From: a virus
IMG/VR virus record: IMGVR_UViG_3300034072_001157
Location: 1 to 37,002 of that record
Strand: one strand, 5' to 3'
Length of the DNA: 37,002 nucleotides
Shown here: positions 7,353 to 14,038 of the stretch, in pieces
Position numbering within the stretch: position 1 is the stretch's first letter
Layout: every line of letters starts with the position of its first letter
Made by a program: the position numbers and the translations under genes
Notes under the pieces: model-generated
The model's input: only the letters and a program-made list of their open reading frames with translations
What the model was told of the DNA's origin: nothing
Database searches by the model: none

Positions 7353-7603
7353 TTTGCCCACGCATCATCGGTGATCGCGAAAACGCCGGTGATGCCGTGA
7401 AGCATCGCGATATCGGCGGGTGCGCTGATTCTGCTACTGGAGGTAGGGCCCGTCTCTGCCAGTTCGAGCACGCCGCGAGTGGTGCCGAAGCGGATCGCCA
7501 TCCGGGCACCCTTCAGCGGCATGGCGGTCGCCGAGAGGTCCTGATCGTCATCGATCTCACCGGCGAACACGCCTCGGTAGCTGGTAGTCACAAGTGCTTT
7601 CAC
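7337..7603 (-). CDS. Conserved small phage protein (DUF6948-like), 88 aa
   Basis: GTG at 7603 is the start because AAAGGAG lies seven bases upstream. The product begins VKALVTTSYRGVFAGEIDDD, continues with MPLKGARMAIRFGTTRGVLEL and ends ITDDAWAKWQAA. This arrangement (short beta-rich head, GARM..R.G.T.GV block) matches small early-region phage proteins I associate with DUF6948; the family label is tentative. It is the only gene in this part of the operon preceded by its own clear ribosome site. Its end overlaps the start of the repeat-tail gene by about 16 bases. Function unknown. Confidence 0.65.
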   Translation of the reverse strand: MKALVTTSYRGVFAGEIDDDQDLSATAMPLKGARMAIRFGTTRGVLELAETGPTSSSRISAPADIAMLHGITGVFAITDDAWAKWQAA

Positions 7604-7631
7604 AGGTTTACTCCTTTGGTTGGAAGGGTTG

Positions 7632-7814
7632 TCAGCCGGCCGCGCCGGCAAGCGCGATGGTGGCCGAGGCGAGGATCACGAGGCCGAGGCCCATGATGCC
7701 GACGACGATCCGCCGGTCCCGCTCCAGGCGCGCCTGGTAGGCGGCGCGCCGCTGTTCGGTTTCGATGCGCAGCTGAGCTTCATCAAGAAAGGGCGGCATG
7801 CAGCGCTCGGCCAT
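7632..7814 (-). CDS. Small C-terminally anchored membrane protein, 60 aa
   Basis: Started at ATG 7814, which shares one base with the stop of the gene before it (TGATG). Residues 8-38 are a charged helix (DEAQLRIETEQRRAAYQARL), and residues 39-58 a single hydrophobic segment (IVVGIMGLGLVILASATIAL). The likely topology is a cytoplasmic helix with one inner-membrane anchor. No family recognised. In early phage operons such proteins sometimes act in superinfection exclusion or membrane tethering, but nothing here shows that. Confidence 0.6.
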   Translation of the reverse strand: MAERCMPPFLDEAQLRIETEQRRAAYQARLERDRRIVVGIMGLGLVILASATIALAGAAG

Positions 7815-8200
7815 CACTGCCATTCCCGGATCGTTTCGCGGGGCAGCGCGGGCGCGGGCTTGCGACGTACGAGGTCGGTGAACTCAGCCTCTGCCGCGAT
7901 CGCTTCGTCGCCGCGCGGCCGAAGCTTCTTGAAGTAGAGCGCGCCGTAAAAGCAGTGCGGCCATCCGGCGAAGCTGAGCGACAGGACTTTGCCACCGGGC
8001 ACCCGGTGATCATTGCAGACCCTGACTGCGGTCACCTGCATGATCTGGCCATGACGAGGGCCGGGAAGCGTATCATCGCTGCCAGGCGGGTACCAAAGGC
8101 CCATGTGGGTGGACTCGGCCCAGTCTCCGACCTCCCAGCCTTCCAGATCGGCGTTGAAGACGGATTTGCCCGCCTGGCGGCTGAAGAACGAGAAGATCAC
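7814..8200 (-). CDS. Conserved phage hypothetical protein, 128 aa
   Basis: GTG at 8200 is chosen because AAGGAGG lies six bases upstream and because it overlaps the preceding stop as GTGA. The product starts VIFSFFSRQAGKSVFN. It is rich in aromatic and Gly residues (MGLWYPPGSDD, GPRHGQIMQVTAVRV, LSFAGWPHCFYGALYFKKLRP), suggesting a compact SH3- or beta-barrel-like fold known from small phage proteins of this length. No named family recognised. It is part of the coupled early operon. Confidence 0.65.
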   Translation of the reverse strand: MIFSFFSRQAGKSVFNADLEGWEVGDWAESTHMGLWYPPGSDDTLPGPRHGQIMQVTAVRVCNDHRVPGGKVLSLSFAGWPHCFYGALYFKKLRPRGDEAIAAEAEFTDLVRRKPAPALPRETIREWQ

Positions 8201-8457
8201 GCAGTCCTCCTTGAGTTCTGCCGCTCGCTCCACGTGCGGAATGCGGCGGCGTGGGTGGGGCACAGGTCCTTTTCGGGGGCGGGGACGGTGGAGCAGTTGG
8301 CGCAAAGCGGAGTGTCGCACGTCCCCGAACGACGCTCCGGCATCTTCCAGTCACACTCGCGGGTGGCGCGGGCACCGCAGGCGCAGCGCTTGCGGCGCCC
8401 TGACGTGCAGACGATCGCGGCCGTCCCGTCGGGAAAGGTGACGGACGCGCAGGGCAT
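8197..8457 (-). CDS. Cysteine-rich, probable zinc-binding phage protein, 86 aa
   Basis: ATG at 8457 overlaps the preceding stop (TGATG). After a short beta hairpin (MPCASVTFPDGTAAIVC) the protein has CACGARATRECDW, TCDTPLCANCS and DLCPTH, giving about seven Cys and one His arranged as two probable Zn knuckles. The pattern of CxCG, C, CxxC and CxxH is familiar from short phage early proteins but has no assigned function that I know. It may bind DNA or a host protein. Stop overlaps the next start as GTGA. Confidence 0.65.
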   Translation of the reverse strand: MPCASVTFPDGTAAIVCTSGRRKRCACGARATRECDWKMPERRSGTCDTPLCANCSTVPAPEKDLCPTHAAAFRTWSERQNSRRTA

Positions 8458-8618
8458 CAGAAGCCGACCTTCAGCAGGATAAAGGTCGGGATGAGAACGG
8501 CGAGGAGCATGCCCGAGGGCCAGAGCGGCTTCGAACGCGCGAGCGCGCCGAAGAAGGTCACCGCGTTCCAACCGATGGCAAACGAAACGCCGAGCGCGGC
8601 GACCTCGGGCATGTCCAT
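8457..8618 (-). CDS. Small membrane protein, 53 aa
   Basis: A short gene fitted exactly between two neighbours: its ATG at 8618 shares a base with the GapR stop and its stop shares a base with the next ATG (both TGATG). The product [20 protein letters not shown] continues with a hydrophobic stretch, a positively charged loop (ALARSKPLWPSG) and a second hydrophobic helix (MLLAVLIPTFILLKVGF). Two short membrane segments with a basic loop between them are likely. Function unknown. Confidence 0.6.
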   Translation of the reverse strand: MDMPEVAALGVSFAIGWNAVTFFGALARSKPLWPSGMLLAVLIPTFILLKVGF

Positions 8619-8851
8619 CAGCCCATCCCCAGCGCGGTCTTGTAGGTGTCGAGGATCATGTCCTGTTCGTTGCGATCGTCCGGCTTCATCTTCCGGAGCT
8701 TCACGACCAGGCGCATGATCTTGGGGTCGTAGCCGACCGCCTTGGCTTCCATGTAGACATCCCGGATGTCGTCGGAGATGCCCTTCTTCTCCTCTTCGAG
8801 GCGCTCGACGCGCTCGATCAGCAGGCGCAGGCGATCGTCTGCTTCAGCCAT
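8618..8851 (-). CDS. GapR-family DNA-binding protein (DUF2312)
   Basis: A 77-aa protein matching the GapR/DUF2312 family throughout: [47 protein letters not shown] and a final [12 protein letters not shown]. In Caulobacter GapR forms clamps around overtwisted DNA ahead of replication and transcription forks and stimulates topoisomerases. Phage copies are common in Alphaproteobacteria and may aid phage DNA replication or compete with host GapR. Length and motifs are complete. The start lies 8 bases inside the end of the upstream gene. Confidence 0.92.
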   Translation of the reverse strand: MAEADDRLRLLIERVERLEEEKKGISDDIRDVYMEAKAVGYDPKIMRLVVKLRKMKPDDRNEQDMILDTYKTALGMG

Positions 8852-9191
8852 GGGCGCGCGCTCCCTTGATGGTGGTCACTGCAAAAGGCGCACCGATCAT
8901 TTTGGCGAAGTCTTCCTGCGCCTCAGTGATGACGCTGAGGTCGCCGCCGAGCATCCCAATTGCCGGACCGACGGCCGTGATGGCGATGCGCGGGTCGGAG
9001 CAGCTGGCAAGCACGGTAAAGAGCGAGGTCCGCGCGCTGGCGGCGGCGTGGCATGCCAGGTCGACGATCTCGTCGATCGCATCGGCGGGCACTGTAGTGC
9101 CGTTGGCAGCGTGCAGCTCGACAATCCGAGCGCGCAGTTCGGCGCGCGGATAATCGGGCCACCCGGCGTTGACGTTAAGAAACACGCTCAA
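8844..9191 (-). CDS. Hypothetical early phage protein, 115 aa
   Basis: TTG at 9191 is the most likely start: it overlaps the preceding stop as TTGA and has AAGGAG seven bases upstream. The product is mainly helical ([68 protein letters not shown]). No family recognised. No signal peptide or clear membrane helix is seen. It ends 8 bases inside gapR, so the two are probably co-translated. Confidence 0.6.
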   Translation of the reverse strand: MSVFLNVNAGWPDYPRAELRARIVELHAANGTTVPADAIDEIVDLACHAAASARTSLFTVLASCSDPRIAITAVGPAIGMLGGDLSVITEAQEDFAKMIGAPFAVTTIKGARAHG

Positions 9192-9751
9192 GATGGTTCT
9201 CCTTCCTTGGGCACGAGGCGCAGCATCGCGCCCGGGGTTTCGTTGTTGGCCGCGTTGAATCGGGCCATGCGCTCGCCGAGGTCGCGCAGTTGCTGACCGA
9301 TCGTCAGATGGGCTGCGGGCGCGACCTGCGGGGGCTGCTTGCGGGCGGCATCGGCGCAGGCCGAGCAGAGGTTCGCCTCGACCCAGCAACAGGTGCTGGC
9401 GCCGAGGCCGGCAGCCGGATCGACCGGCACGCTGCAGGGATCGTGGAAGGTGCAGGCGCAGACGCGGCAGACGCCGTGAACGTTGAGGCCCGGCATGTCG
9501 CGATCGATCGCGATGAGGCGGAAATACACCGCCGGATCGAGTGGCACGAAGTTGCGGATCACGTCGATCCGCTCGGCCGAATGATGGAGGCTGCCATCCT
9601 CGGCCGCGATCAGCGTAAGCTGGAGGCGGTGGAAGTCGCTCGCGGCGCGCCCCGCGCCGAAGCCGGTCAGCGCGAGCAGTTCGCGGGCGAGACCCGCAAT
9701 CGAATAGCCCGCCATGACGCGGCGCTTCTCGAGATAGGTGCCAGGGGCCAT
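9188..9751 (-). CDS. Phage early protein with HTH-like N-terminus and Cys cluster, 187 aa
   Basis: ATG at 9751 is preceded by AAAGGA at a suitable distance. Residues 1-35 (TYLEKRRVMAGYSIAGLARE) resemble the first helices of an Xre-type HTH. The middle contains CRVCACTFHDPC followed by CCWVEANLCSAC, a probable zinc-binding cluster of eight Cys with one His. The C-terminus is helical (LTIGQQLRDLGERMARFN). This mix recalls uncharacterised early proteins of alphaproteobacterial phages; function unknown. It begins the second coupled block of the early operon after a 200-base gap. Confidence 0.6.
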   Translation of the reverse strand: MAPGTYLEKRRVMAGYSIAGLARELLALTGFGAGRAASDFHRLQLTLIAAEDGSLHHSAERIDVIRNFVPLDPAVYFRLIAIDRDMPGLNVHGVCRVCACTFHDPCSVPVDPAAGLGASTCCWVEANLCSACADAARKQPPQVAPAAHLTIGQQLRDLGERMARFNAANNETPGAMLRLVPKEGEPS

Positions 9752-9953
9752 CGGGGTCCTTTCGGGCAGCAGAAAGCCGCTCCGGAAAGCGCGGTGCGCA
9801 AGCCGGTGCGGCAGGGAAATTAGGGAAGGTGGGGGCAGGGAAGGCGGTTAACCGCCGCCCGTTGCGCTGGTGCGGAGGCGACTTCGACCCTGCCCCCGAG
9901 GATGCAGCACGGCTCGGGTCGCGGAAGACCGGCTGCAATTCGGCCGACCGGGA
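9752..9953. promoter_or_regulatory. Gap in early operon with a perfect 14-bp palindrome (9843-9856)
   Basis: These 202 bases separate two coupled blocks of the leftward early operon. GGCGGTTAACCGCC at 9843-9856 is a perfect palindrome and could be a regulator binding site. The leftward Shine-Dalgarno AAAGGA precedes the 9751 start. No convincing gene is seen. An internal promoter is plausible but no consensus boxes can be assigned with confidence. Confidence 0.45.
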
Positions 9954-10421
9954 TCAGGGCGGCTGAGCGGGATCGTCGGAAAGCAGCGGGATGATGTCGC
10001 GCAGCTTCTCGTAGGCCTCGGCGGCCTCGCGGAAAGCATTGCGGCGATCGGCGGCCGTGGCACCGGGGCGCGCGGCAGCGACGATCGCGGCGTGGGCCTC
10101 TCCGCCTTCCTTGATCACGCTCTGCGCATGATCGAGGAGGCGGTGCTGTTCGATGAAGCGCTTGCTGGACGCGAGATCGAGCGCGGCTCCGTAGGCTTCG
10201 AAGAGTGGGGAACCTTCGCCACCGTGTTCGCGGAACGCAAGATCGAGATCGATCGCGGCGGGGAACGGGATCTGCTCGGCCCGGTCGGGATCCATCCAGG
10301 CGCGCACAGTGCTCGGCTGGCGATGAGACACGGCGGCCATGGTTTCCACGCCGCCAGGCAGTTGCACGGCAATGCGCTGCAGCGCCTGCTCGATGGAAAG
10401 CGGGGTCCGCACCTTGGTCAC
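9954..10421 (-). CDS. Probable phage regulatory protein (CII-like position), 155 aa
   Basis: GTG at 10421 overlaps the stop of a 23-codon ORF as GTGA. Residues 8-50 look like a DNA-binding HTH with a proline-bounded recognition helix (IEQALQRIAVQLPGGVETMA, then VSHRQPSTVRAWMDPDR). The rest is helical. The gene lies second after the Cro-like gene in the leftward operon, the place of cII in lambdoid maps. The activity of lambda CII cannot be inferred from sequence alone, and the family is not recognised with certainty. Confidence 0.55.
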   Translation of the reverse strand: MTKVRTPLSIEQALQRIAVQLPGGVETMAAVSHRQPSTVRAWMDPDRAEQIPFPAAIDLDLAFREHGGEGSPLFEAYGAALDLASSKRFIEQHRLLDHAQSVIKEGGEAHAAIVAAARPGATAADRRNAFREAAEAYEKLRDIIPLLSDDPAQPP

Positions 10422-10489
10422 TGGATGCGGCCCTTCCGATTACAGGTGAGGGCTACGGCGGGCCGTGAGAGGATGGCAGTCATGATCAT
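10418..10489 (-). CDS. Candidate micro-ORF, 23 aa, coupled on both sides
   Basis: ATG at 10489 overlaps the stop of the upstream regulator as ATGA, and its TGA overlaps the downstream GTG start as GTGA. The product starts MIMTAILSRPAVALTC and ends NRKGRIQ. The precise interlocking with both neighbours suggests it is translated and passes ribosomes from one regulator gene to the next. It could be a real micropeptide or only a coupling leader. Confidence 0.4.
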   Translation of the reverse strand: MIMTAILSRPAVALTCNRKGRIQ

Positions 10490-10866
10490 GCGGCCATTCC
10501 TTCCAGCGGATTTGCGCCCGGGTTGTCGGGCGCGAGAGGGGTTCCGTCGGCGCCCGAGGGCACGGGGGCTTGTGGTGCGGGCGCCGACGGATGCGCAGTC
10601 GGGACCTGCGCAGTGGGCTGAGAAGCGGGGACGTGCTCCTCGGGAGGATAAATGTCAGGGCGCAGCTCGTGACGGGTCACGCCTGTGGCAGCTTGAATGC
10701 GCTCAATCTCCACCAGCTTTTGAACAGGCACAGCGGCGCGATTTAAGCGCTGCGAGATTGCCTGTCGGGAAACACCGAGCAGCGCAGCCATTTCGGCCTG
10801 ACCTCCCAAGAGGAAGACCGCTCTTTTGAACGCGGCGCGGGCCAAGAGGAGCTGATTCGGGTCCAT
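10486..10866 (-). CDS. YdaS/Cro-like helix-turn-helix regulator, 126 aa
   Basis: First gene of the leftward operon, divergent from the repressor. Residues 10-60 form the HTH: AVFLLGGQAEMAALLGVSRQ and AISQRLNRAAVPVQKLVEIE, close to the YdaS/Cro antitoxin-like family in phage control regions. Residues 70-126 are a Pro/Ala-rich tail without clear fold. It probably plays the Cro role, binding the operator repeats in the adjacent 84-base intergenic region. The ATG at 10866 lacks a strong Shine-Dalgarno, so a leaderless or weak start is possible. Confidence 0.8.
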   Translation of the reverse strand: MDPNQLLLARAAFKRAVFLLGGQAEMAALLGVSRQAISQRLNRAAVPVQKLVEIERIQAATGVTRHELRPDIYPPEEHVPASQPTAQVPTAHPSAPAPQAPVPSGADGTPLAPDNPGANPLEGMAA

Positions 10867-10950
10867 GAATCAGGCTTGTAAAGTGAATGCTTGTGAACGC
10901 AAGTGATTTCGCAAGCGGACGCAAGTGAGTGTTAGTTTAAGGGGAAGCCC
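10867..10950. promoter_or_regulatory. Divergent control region with CGCAAG/CTTG operator-like repeats
   Basis: This 84-base gap lies between the Cro-like and CI-like genes, the expected lysis-lysogeny switch. CGCAAG occurs at 10898-10903, 10910-10915 and 10920-10925. Two of the three copies read CGCAAGTGA. The inverse motif GCTTGTGAA starts at 10889 and GCTTGTAAA at 10873, so CTTGTGAACGCAAG (10890-10903) is a dyad of CTTG/CAAG half-sites. These are good operator candidates for both regulators. Promoter boxes cannot be assigned confidently. Confidence 0.6.
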
Positions 10951-11442
10951 GTGAAGTCGATCGAGGACATTGAGACAGCCGAGGAGGCAGCGCAGTGGCT
11001 CCGCACAGAGCGGCGCCGCCGAGGTTGGACGGCTGAACGGCTGGCAAATCTCATACGCGCGGCGGCAGCGGACGAAGGGGAAAATCTGACCCTGACCCGC
11101 CAGGCCATCTCGCAGCTGGAGACTGGCCGCACCTTGTCGATCCCGCGATGGCTGAAGTACTTCGATGTTGTGCTTCTGAACGACACCGTTGCCCGAGCTC
11201 GCACGGGAGGCGATTTTGGCCAGCGCCAAGAGGCGACGCTTGGCACGCTCCGGGTCTTCGACCTCGACGAGGATGAGGCAAAACTGGTTGAGCGATGGCG
11301 CCTACTCGGGATGGTCGAGCGTCAGGCCATTGTAAAGCTGGTGACGGACCTTAGTAGTGCAGCTTGGTCGAAGGTCGATCATGAGAGGCGACGAAAGCTT
11401 GCGTCGCTCCACGAGAAGTCACCTTCGTACCGACCGAAGTAG
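10951..11442 (+). CDS. CI-like phage repressor without peptidase domain, 163 aa
   Basis: GTG at 10951 with AAGGGG upstream. Residues 12-75 are an Xre-type HTH (AAQWLRTERRRRGWTAERLA, then TLTRQAISQLETGRTLSIPR). The C-terminal part is helical (LDEDEAKLVERWRLLGMVER, QAIVKLVTDL) and probably mediates oligomerisation. There is no S24 peptidase Ser/Lys region, so unlike lambda CI it is not expected to self-cleave after RecA activation. It is divergent from the Cro-like gene, so it is the best candidate for the maintenance repressor. Confidence 0.8.
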   Translation: MKSIEDIETAEEAAQWLRTERRRRGWTAERLANLIRAAAADEGENLTLTRQAISQLETGRTLSIPRWLKYFDVVLLNDTVARARTGGDFGQRQEATLGTLRVFDLDEDEAKLVERWRLLGMVERQAIVKLVTDLSSAAWSKVDHERRRKLASLHEKSPSYRPK

Positions 11443-11466
11443 GCGGTCAAAGAAGGGGGCAATCGA

Positions 11467-11988
11467 ATGGTAGAAGAAGGGTCGCAGCCTAAGAAGCGCA
11501 GTTGGCTAAAGATGGGTTGCCTTGGCATCCTCGGGTTGTTCGCCGCGACTATTGCGCTCGGAGTGGTAATCGAAACGGTGGACCCCGAGGGGGCGAAGAG
11601 GCGTGCTGCCGAAGCAGAGGTGGCCAGAAAGGCGAGTGCTGCCGAGGATGAAGCGGAAGCAAAAGCACTGGCCGCAGCCGAACAGCGCAAAGTCGATGCG
11701 GAACGAGAGGCGGCGGAGGCGAAGCGCCGAAGCGGTTTCCATTGCCTATCCAAATGGGACGGATCGCATCGCGAGCTGGTGAGGTCGCTGAAGGCTTCGC
11801 TTCGGGATCCCGACAGCTTCGAGCACATCGAAACGCGCATCACGCCCGTGGACGATAAGGGGTACCACGTCCTGATGATGAACTACCGTGCTCGCAACGG
11901 CTTTGGCGGGATGAACATTGGACGGCTGGCCGCAAAGGTGAAGGGCAGCGATTGCAGCTTCGAGATCCTGGCCAATGCTGACGAATAG
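11467..11988 (+). CDS. Membrane-anchored coiled-coil protein, probable lysogeny moron
   Basis: A 173-aa protein. Residues 16-36 are one membrane helix (MGCLGILGLFAATIALGVVI), followed by a long Ala/Glu/Lys coiled coil (about 42-95). A C-terminal globular domain follows with ELVRSLKASLRDPDSFEHIE and a CSFEIL end. That C-terminal pattern is widespread in small bacterial exported or membrane proteins; I know no function. Its place directly after the repressor, on the same strand, suits a gene expressed in the lysogen. Base composition is lower in GC than the late genes. Confidence 0.6.
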   Translation: MVEEGSQPKKRSWLKMGCLGILGLFAATIALGVVIETVDPEGAKRRAAEAEVARKASAAEDEAEAKALAAAEQRKVDAEREAAEAKRRSGFHCLSKWDGSHRELVRSLKASLRDPDSFEHIETRITPVDDKGYHVLMMNYRARNGFGGMNIGRLAAKVKGSDCSFEILANADE

Positions 11989-12074
11989 GGAGTTCGGGCG
12001 CTAACCCCCAGCTTTCCAACGATTCCCATCTGCGCTATGTGTGCGGCGGGGCAGGGCGGCTGGAGTTTTCGCGG

Positions 12075-12533
12075 ATGCGGCCGCCTGGTGATGTCGTTGC
12101 TGATCCTGACGCGCTCCGGCTTAAGCCGGAGATGGTCAGTTTCCGCGGGCTCGTGCTGGCCTTTGTTGACTCCTACATCAACACCTGGGGGCAATCGCCG
12201 AGCTACGGCGAGATCGCCGCGGCGACCCGGAGCAACCGCACGCGGGTGAAGCGGGCGGTCGCCAGCCTCGAGCGGGAAGGGCTGCTGCTGCGCCGGAAGG
12301 GCACGCGGGGCCTGTCGCTGCCCGATGCGGTGGAGAAGGCGCGCCGGACGCTCGAGCGGGCAGGCATGCTGCCCAGCGTAACAAATCCGACCCTCTTGCC
12401 GCCGCCGGCGCTCGACTATCCCTCGCCTGCACAGCGCGCAGCAAGGGGACATCGCGACAATGCCGCAGCCGACAATCGATCCGACCGTGGCGCAACAGCG
12501 GTGGGCGCGCCGCCATCGCCACCGCGCGTTTGA
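12075..12533 (+). CDS. Winged-helix (LexA N-terminal-like) regulator
   Basis: The HTH runs FRGLVLAFVDSYINTWGQSP, SYGEIAAATRSNRTRVKRAV, ASLEREGLLLRRKGTRGLSL, which fits LexA/MarR-type winged helices of phage regulators. The tail after about residue 100 is Pro/Ala-rich. The start is uncertain: ATG at 12075 has GGAG nine bases upstream, whereas ATG at 12132 sits directly after a perfect 18-bp palindrome and at the start of the HTH domain. It overlaps the next gene by 74 bases. It probably regulates late or lysogeny genes. Confidence 0.65.
   Translation: MRPPGDVVADPDALRLKPEMVSFRGLVLAFVDSYINTWGQSPSYGEIAAATRSNRTRVKRAVASLEREGLLLRRKGTRGLSLPDAVEKARRTLERAGMLPSVTNPTLLPPPALDYPSPAQRAARGHRDNAAADNRSDRGATAVGAPPSPPRV
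12114..12131. promoter_or_regulatory. Perfect 18-bp palindrome at the winged-helix gene start
   Basis: CTCCGGCTTAAGCCGGAG is fully self-complementary and ends at the base before an in-frame ATG (12132). As DNA it could be an operator for a dimeric regulator, perhaps the product itself. As RNA it would form a hairpin that blocks or positions the downstream start. If translation begins at 12075 it is simply coding, which would make perfect symmetry a coincidence. Confidence 0.5.
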
Positions 12534-13059
12534 AGAGCTCGAGCTGCGCGAGGAAGCGCGGATTGTCGACAGCTGGCGCAAGCACGAAGCGCACGGCACG
12601 GCCGAGACCCTGATCAAGGCCTCGCGCTCATCCAGTGGCACGCTGGCGCGCATGTATTCGGACGGCCACCTGACGATCGACCATATTGCATGGGCGGAGG
12701 AGATCCGGCGTGTGGTCGACTACATCCGCCGCGACGTGGCGATCGGCACGATCAGCTTTGAGACGCGGGTAGACAATGGGTTCACCGGCCACCGGATGGC
12801 CGAGGAAAGCCTTGGCCGGGTGCGGGCGGAGGTCGCCTATTCGCGCTGGCGCCGCCAGCTGCGCGCGCCGGGCCCGGTGCTGGCGATGATCATCGAGGAT
12901 CGCGGCGTCCGCGGCGTGGGCCGGATGTTCCGCATGCGCGATGCCACGGCGCGGACGCTGCTGGTCGATGCGCTCGACGCCTGGCCGGATTGTTATGGCT
13001 GGGCTCGGGACCGGGTGGATGAGAACGATATCCTGGCGGTCCAGAGGAGGCTGAGCTAG
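12460..13059 (+). CDS. Possible late regulator (DUF6456-like / antitermination-type), 199 aa
   Basis: ATG at 12460 has AAGGGG upstream and lies inside the end of the previous gene. The C-terminal part (residues 115-185) has HRMAEESLGRVRAEVA, PGPVLAMIIEDRGVRGVGRM and ATARTLLVDALDAWPDCYG. This architecture resembles DUF6456-type phage proteins and sigma-region-4-like HTHs used in late antitermination regulators. It is followed by a strand change and then the late operon, where a Q-like gene would be expected. Function is inferred from position and weak resemblance. Confidence 0.5.
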   Translation: MPQPTIDPTVAQQRWARRHRHRAFEELELREEARIVDSWRKHEAHGTAETLIKASRSSSGTLARMYSDGHLTIDHIAWAEEIRRVVDYIRRDVAIGTISFETRVDNGFTGHRMAEESLGRVRAEVAYSRWRRQLRAPGPVLAMIIEDRGVRGVGRMFRMRDATARTLLVDALDAWPDCYGWARDRVDENDILAVQRRLS

Positions 13060-13995
13060 TCAGCTTTTGCCTGCATAATCGTCATCGTCGAAAGGCAAAT
13101 CAAGGAATTCGACCCGATTGACCAGCACCTCGAGCACCTCGAGCACAGTGTAGCGTTCCGAAACGAGTTCGTTGTCGAACCCATAGTTGTACTCGATTTG
13201 CAGAATGCATCGCAGCGCATCCCCGGGTCGAACATCCTCTTGGCGGCTTTGAAATCGCCGGAGCCAGACTTGATCCTCTAGCCGCGCCGAGATGTTTCGT
13301 TTGCCGTGCCGTAGTTCCCACTGGCTGTTGCCCAAATAATCTGGCTTCTTGACCGGTAAGATCATCTCAGCGGGCGGCACCGTGATTGACCGTGCAACGG
13401 CCATCGCTTCGATGTCCTCGATGTCCAACTGCACCGTGAGGTCGAATGGGATGTCGCCGTCATGTGAAAGTAGCTTGGCGCTGTCCCCCGGCAACAGGCT
13501 GTCCTTCACGCCCTGAAACCCCTTGATCGCTTCAATCAGCGCGCCCGGCGAGGGTGGCGTGTAATCCGGAAGGTGCCGAACATCCGTTTCTTGCGCGATT
13601 TGCTGTAACTCGCGGCGAAGAGCGGGGAGGCTCCTTGGTGCTGAATCCTCATCGATCCAGCGGATCACCGCGTACTTGGCTCGAACGAGATACTTTCCGA
13701 CCAGCGGCTTCCAATCGAGCGTCTTCAATGCATCGTCTTCGGTGGCCACGAGGGCGTTCCGAAGCCAGGTCTTGATCGAGCCTGTCTCGATATCTTCGAG
13801 GACCAGAATCGTCTCGATGCTTGAATCGATCGACCTGACCAGTTCTCGATCCAGTGCTTCGCACACCTTGATGAAGTCACGGGTGGCCGTGAAAACACGG
13901 GACGCAGGCCCTACGCCCCTTTCGAAATCGATCTCAAAGCCGAAGTCGGCGCGCGGCGCCGCAGGTTCTTTATCGGTTAGCGTTAGCTCTGCCAT
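13060..13995 (-). CDS. Unrecognised 311-aa accessory protein (candidate moron)
   Basis: ATG at 13995 is chosen because GGGAGG lies five bases upstream; an in-frame ATG at 14016 lacks this. The product has a helical, acidic middle (IDSSIETILVLEDIETGSIK, TWLRNALVATEDDALKTLDW, VGKYLVRAKYAVIRWIDED). A beta-rich C-terminal half follows (ILPVKKPDYLGNSQWELRHG, RCILQIEYNYGF). No signal peptide, membrane helix or nuclease motif is seen. It lies opposite to both flanking phage modules, has its own promoter region, and its GC content is visibly lower than the late genes. These are typical moron features. A role in host phenotype or superinfection immunity is possible but untested. Confidence 0.6.
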   Translation of the reverse strand: MAELTLTDKEPAAPRADFGFEIDFERGVGPASRVFTATRDFIKVCEALDRELVRSIDSSIETILVLEDIETGSIKTWLRNALVATEDDALKTLDWKPLVGKYLVRAKYAVIRWIDEDSAPRSLPALRRELQQIAQETDVRHLPDYTPPSPGALIEAIKGFQGVKDSLLPGDSAKLLSHDGDIPFDLTVQLDIEDIEAMAVARSITVPPAEMILPVKKPDYLGNSQWELRHGKRNISARLEDQVWLRRFQSRQEDVRPGDALRCILQIEYNYGFDNELVSERYTVLEVLEVLVNRVEFLDLPFDDDDYAGKS

Positions 13996-14038
13996 GGCGA
14001 CCTCCCAAGCATTCATGCGCTTAATTGAGACTGTATGA

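Noticed and set aside
6780-7400. Ala-Val, Arg-Ser, Ala-Thr and Arg-Leu repeat frames through the hexamer array
   Set aside because: All six frames are open because the unit length is six. Only the minus frame with the conserved N-terminal part and exact overlaps with neighbours is supported.
9848-10063. 71-codon minus-strand frame spanning the 9752-9953 gap
   Set aside because: Overlaps the end of the 155-aa regulator in another frame, Pro/Arg/Ser-rich shadow composition, no ribosome site.
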